Below, one piece after another: positions 61,496 to 64,000 of a stretch of DNA of 64,000 nt. How positions within the stretch are numbered: the first letter of the stretch is position 1; each line of letters starts with the position of its first letter. This DNA comes from Verrucomicrobiota bacterium (GTDB taxonomy: Bacteria; Pseudomonadota; Gammaproteobacteria; Coxiellales; Coxiellaceae), in contig JABDDU010000002.1 in assembly GCA_013287435.1 (NCBI GenBank), forward strand, positions 34,349 to 98,348, written 5' to 3'. The position numbers and the translations under genes are program-made. Under the pieces are notes generated by a model, which saw only the letters and a program-made list of their open reading frames with translations, ran no database searches and was not told the DNA's origin.

Positions 61496-61551
61496 AGTAT
61501 ACTTAAAAGGAGTATACTCCGTTTAAAGACAACTTAAAAGGAATATGTTCC
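61496..61551 (-). promoter_or_regulatory. repeated palindromes upstream of ATPase copy 6
   Basis: AGTATACT (61496-61503), GGAGTATACTCC (61509-61520) and GGAATATGTTCC (61540-61551) lie 17 to 73 bases before the start. The last two share the leader ACTTAAAAGG and are 31 bp apart. Probable operator sites. Confidence 0.65.
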
Positions 61552-61590
61552 GGATAAGTTTGTTTCTGCGCATGCTGATCAACGTATTTG

Positions 61591-61765
61591 GTAACAGATC
61601 AGGCCTCGTTGTCTGATTTAGTAAAACGTCGAGTTTGAGATGATTTTTTGTAGTAAATTGAGTTGAAAGCGCAGGTGTACTTGATCGTACATCGAGCATT
61701 TCAACGAGATTTACCACAAAAAAGCATCCAAAATCGGCGTTTCTATCTACGGAGTGATCTGTTAC
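61591..61765. mobile_element. family 2 MITE-like element (copy D) with 8-bp target duplication
   Basis: The 175-bp element begins GTAACAGATCAGGCC and ends GTGATCTGTTAC. CGTATTTG flanks it on both sides (61583-61590 and 61766-61773). Compared with copy C it lacks the CCTGTACCCTTGAGGGT arms. The right end provides the stop codon of the ABC permease gene. Confidence 0.92.
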
Positions 61766-63504
61766 CGTATTTGGTAACGCCGTTCAGCAAGATTATACAA
61801 CGGCCGCCACACAGTACGATTAATGAAGACCACATAAAGTGACATGATGGTAATCCCTAAGGCAATGTCAGGGAAATTTCTTTGAAGTGAAACATGGGTG
61901 ATATAGGCGCCCAAACCCGTAGCGTGTAATTGAATATGCCCCCAACTCACCGCTTCAGACAAAATACTAATATTCCACGAACCCCCTGCGGCGGTAATCA
62001 CGCCAGTAATATAATACGGAAAAATACCGGGTAAAATTAATCGTTTCCACCACAACCACCCATTCACATGAAACATACTCGCCGCCATTTTTAAATTTTT
62101 CGGCAGTGCGATTGTGCCTGCAATCACGTTAAATAAAATGTACCACTGCGCGCCCAAAATCATGAGCGGTGACGTCCATATATTCACATTCAAATGAAAA
62201 CTAACAATCAGAATGGCTGCAATCGGAAATAACAAATTCACCGGAAATCCCGCTAAAAACTGCGCAATCGGTTGCACAATTTGAGAAGCGCGAGGGTGTA
62301 ATCCAATCCACACACCAATCGGCACCCAGATAATCGAACTTAACACAATCATCGCAATCACTCGTATCGCTGTCACTGATCCTAAATAAAATACATGCCA
62401 CATTTGTGATTTTGAAACGCTGGAAAAAATAAAATGATACAGCACGATCAATGCAGCAACGATCGCGCCATACAAAACAAAATTCCATAAAAATACAATG
62501 AATTTATGCCACAATGAAATCTTGCGCACGACACTGATTTTTTTGCGATGACGAAAATATTTTACATTAACAATGGCGTCGCCCAATAACGTTAAATAAT
62601 GGCCCAAAAATTGAAAAAATTCGGCGCGTTGAAATAAATCTAACACCCATGATTTGGGAACGATTTCGCTGGCACTGTCTTCTGTTTTAAATTTTTCACT
62701 CCATGCAACCGATGGGCGAAATAATAATTGATCATATAAAAAAATCACGATAAGCATGGCAGCGATAGAATATAAAATCGCGATTTTGTCAGTATGTATA
62801 ATTGCCAATGCGATATAAGATCCAATGCCGGGCAGCATAATGTTAGGATTCACAACGGCGATAGATTCTGATGCCACCAAATAAACCCAGCTACCTGACA
62901 TCGACAGCATCATATTCCACAATAAACCCGGCATCGCAAACGGCACTTCCACGCGCCAAAATTTTTGCCATGCCGATAAATGAAAAACAGCCGCTGTTTC
63001 TTTTAAATCTTCAGGCACAGTACGCAAACTTTGATAGAAACTCAGCGTCATATTCCACACTTGCGCCGTAAAAATCACAAAAATACAGGCGCATTCGGGG
63101 CCCAACATATTGCCGCGAAATAAGGCGATAAAAAATATACTGGTAAAAGATAAATAACCGAGCACAGGCACTGATTGCAAAATATCAATCATCGGAATCA
63201 AAATGCGTTCTGCACGTTTATTTTTGGCAGCGAGCGTGCCTACTGTAAAAGTGAAAATAAGCGAGCAGGCAAGCGCAATCAACATGCGCAACACACTGCG
63301 ATAAGCATAATACGGCAAATGCGATGGATTTAACGAAATCGGAATTTCTTGTCCGAGCTCAAAATGCCCCGACATTTCACCGGCGCCCAATACCAACATC
63401 ACAATGGCACCGAGCACAAGCACAAGCGCAAGACCGTCCCAATAATTTGGAATGGGCCAGGAGATGGCTTCGTTTTTTGTGTAGGTGTTTTTTATTTGGC
63501 GCAT
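61762..63504 (-). CDS. ABC transporter permease with two fused membrane domains
   Basis: The 580-residue protein has two binding-protein-dependent permease domains. The first (~residues 70-260) carries the EAA-type loop TAAVFHLSAWQKFWRVEVPF; the second (~370-570) has AASMFHVNGWLWWKRLILPG. About twelve membrane helices are predicted. It resembles nitrate/sulfonate/bicarbonate-type permeases and pairs with the ATP-binding protein at 53542. The stop codon TAA comes from the inserted family 2 element, so the original last residues may differ. engB lies three bases upstream. Confidence 0.92.
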   Translation of the reverse strand: MRQIKNTYTKNEAISWPIPNYWDGLALVLVLGAIVMLVLGAGEMSGHFELGQEIPISLNPSHLPYYAYRSVLRMLIALACSLIFTFTVGTLAAKNKRAERILIPMIDILQSVPVLGYLSFTSIFFIALFRGNMLGPECACIFVIFTAQVWNMTLSFYQSLRTVPEDLKETAAVFHLSAWQKFWRVEVPFAMPGLLWNMMLSMSGSWVYLVASESIAVVNPNIMLPGIGSYIALAIIHTDKIAILYSIAAMLIVIFLYDQLLFRPSVAWSEKFKTEDSASEIVPKSWVLDLFQRAEFFQFLGHYLTLLGDAIVNVKYFRHRKKISVVRKISLWHKFIVFLWNFVLYGAIVAALIVLYHFIFSSVSKSQMWHVFYLGSVTAIRVIAMIVLSSIIWVPIGVWIGLHPRASQIVQPIAQFLAGFPVNLLFPIAAILIVSFHLNVNIWTSPLMILGAQWYILFNVIAGTIALPKNLKMAASMFHVNGWLWWKRLILPGIFPYYITGVITAAGGSWNISILSEAVSWGHIQLHATGLGAYITHVSLQRNFPDIALGITIMSLYVVFINRTVWRPLYNLAERRYQIR

Positions 63505-63506
63505 TT

Positions 63507-64000
63507 TTAGTTAATCCCAAACCATTCGTCCAACTTTTTTCGCGCTACATCAACACCTGTTTTTTTCAGCGATGAAAATATCTGCACGCTGATTTCTTTC
63601 GGTAATGTTTTTTGTGCGATAAATAAGGCATTTTTCTGCGCATTAGGTGTCAGTTTATCAGCTTTGGTTAATAAAATATGTAAAGGCACTTCAAAATCCA
63701 TACACCACGCAATCATCTGTTGATCCATTTCTCGAAAGGGATGACGAATATCCATGACTAATATTAAACCTGCTAACGTTTCGCGGTTTTCTAAATAATC
63801 AGCGGTCATTACTTCCCAACGTGCTTTGACAGCCACCGGCACTTTTGCAAAGCCGTAACCCGGTAAATCTACTAATCGACGAGAATCATCCAAGGAAAAA
63901 TAATTAACCATTTGTGTGCGACCCGGTGAAGTACTCGTTCTCGCCAATCCCTTAATATTGGTAATCGCATTTAAGGCGCTGGATTTTCCCGCGTTGGATC
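63507..64000 (-). CDS. engB: ribosome biogenesis GTPase EngB (YsxC/YihA), 5' end beyond window
   Basis: The frame runs off base 64000. Visible parts are the G1 motif NAGKSSALNAITNIKG, the switch I region ARTSTSPGRTQMVNYF, G3 LVDLPGYGFAKVP and G4 LLTKADKL, with DIRHPFREMD between, which is diagnostic for EngB. About 164 of ~200 residues are present. EngB assists 50S assembly. It is the likely first gene of an engB-permease-ATP-binding operon before insertion of the accessory genes. Confidence 0.96.
   Translation of the reverse strand, partial: SNAGKSSALNAITNIKGLARTSTSPGRTQMVNYFSLDDSRRLVDLPGYGFAKVPVAVKARWEVMTADYLENRETLAGLILVMDIRHPFREMDQQMIAWCMDFEVPLHILLTKADKLTPNAQKNALFIAQKTLPKEISVQIFSSLKKTGVDVARKKLDEWFGIN

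Overview
This is a chromosomal window from a gammaproteobacterium, most likely a host-associated or amoeba-associated member of the Legionellales (Legionella/Coxiella/Aquicella-like). The evidence is the gammaproteobacterial gene order (spoT-rpoZ-gmk; mraZ-rsmH-ftsL-ftsI; rplM-rpsI-sspA-sspB; rsmI/lpoA-yraN-diaA-dolP; kbl/tdh), the AT-rich coding style, an ankyrin protein resembling the Legionella effector AnkH/LegA3, large coiled-coil and repeat-containing orphan proteins, and a basic-tailed HU protein. The species assignment is an inference. No rRNA, tRNA, CRISPR array, prophage or transposase gene is visible.

Layout. 1-16 kb: housekeeping (spoT 5' part, rpoZ, gmk, rph, exonuclease III, heptosyltransferase I, pyrE, phosphomannomutase, dut, rpmB-rpmG, ferredoxin, coaD-folK-pcnB, arginase, marC, hemE, murB), with a frameshifted DUF4160/DUF2442 pair and a MazEF-like pair between them. 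16-24 kb: uvrA directly downstream of a shortened division cluster (mraZ-rsmH-ftsL-ftsI) with a readable MraZ operator. 24-31 kb: tdh and kbl, normally adjacent, are separated by about 4.5 kb holding two AAA_14/DUF4143 ATPases, an MNT-HEPN fusion, a small secreted protein and a remnant of a kbl-like 3' end. rnpB follows upstream of kbl. 31-43 kb: Phd-PIN, the rsmI/lpoA-yraN-diaA-dolP cluster, an M50 protease, AbrB-PIN, a split HipA system with a HipS-HTH fusion, the ankyrin protein, and a PAP2 protein. 43-50 kb: sspB-sspA-rpsI-rplM, the HU protein, orphans, an Nramp-like transporter and aroE. 50-62 kb: accessory region with four more AAA_14/DUF4143 ATPases, HigBA, gene remnants, a TIR-bounded element and a repeat-domain orphan. 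It separates the ATP-binding gene from the two-domain permease gene of one ABC transporter. The window ends in engB (5' part missing).

Two themes stand out. First, small repeats are very abundant: (1) a GTGAGT hexamer microsatellite that also enters coding sequence (rsmH, uvrA, aroE, start of folK); (2) a ~190-bp palindromic family whose termini stay self-complementary although their sequence differs; (3) a ~175-211-bp MITE-like family with GTAACAGATC ends and 8-bp target duplications readable at three insertion sites, two of them supplying stop codons to neighbouring genes; (4) a ~117-bp inverted-repeat family; (5) a short GC-rich palindrome placed in frame inside murB and at the stop of aroE. 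Second, six AAA_14/DUF4143 ATPase genes lie in 64 kb, and four of them have their own multi-copy or palindromic motif just upstream (for example three TATCCTTAT motifs 33-34 bp apart, or three GTCTATTT motifs exactly 23 bp apart). This suggests individually autoregulated, toxin-antitoxin-like modules. That ATPase-plus-operator arrangement, together with the HipT/HipS-HTH and ATPase/MNT-HEPN operons, is the best candidate here for an undescribed system.
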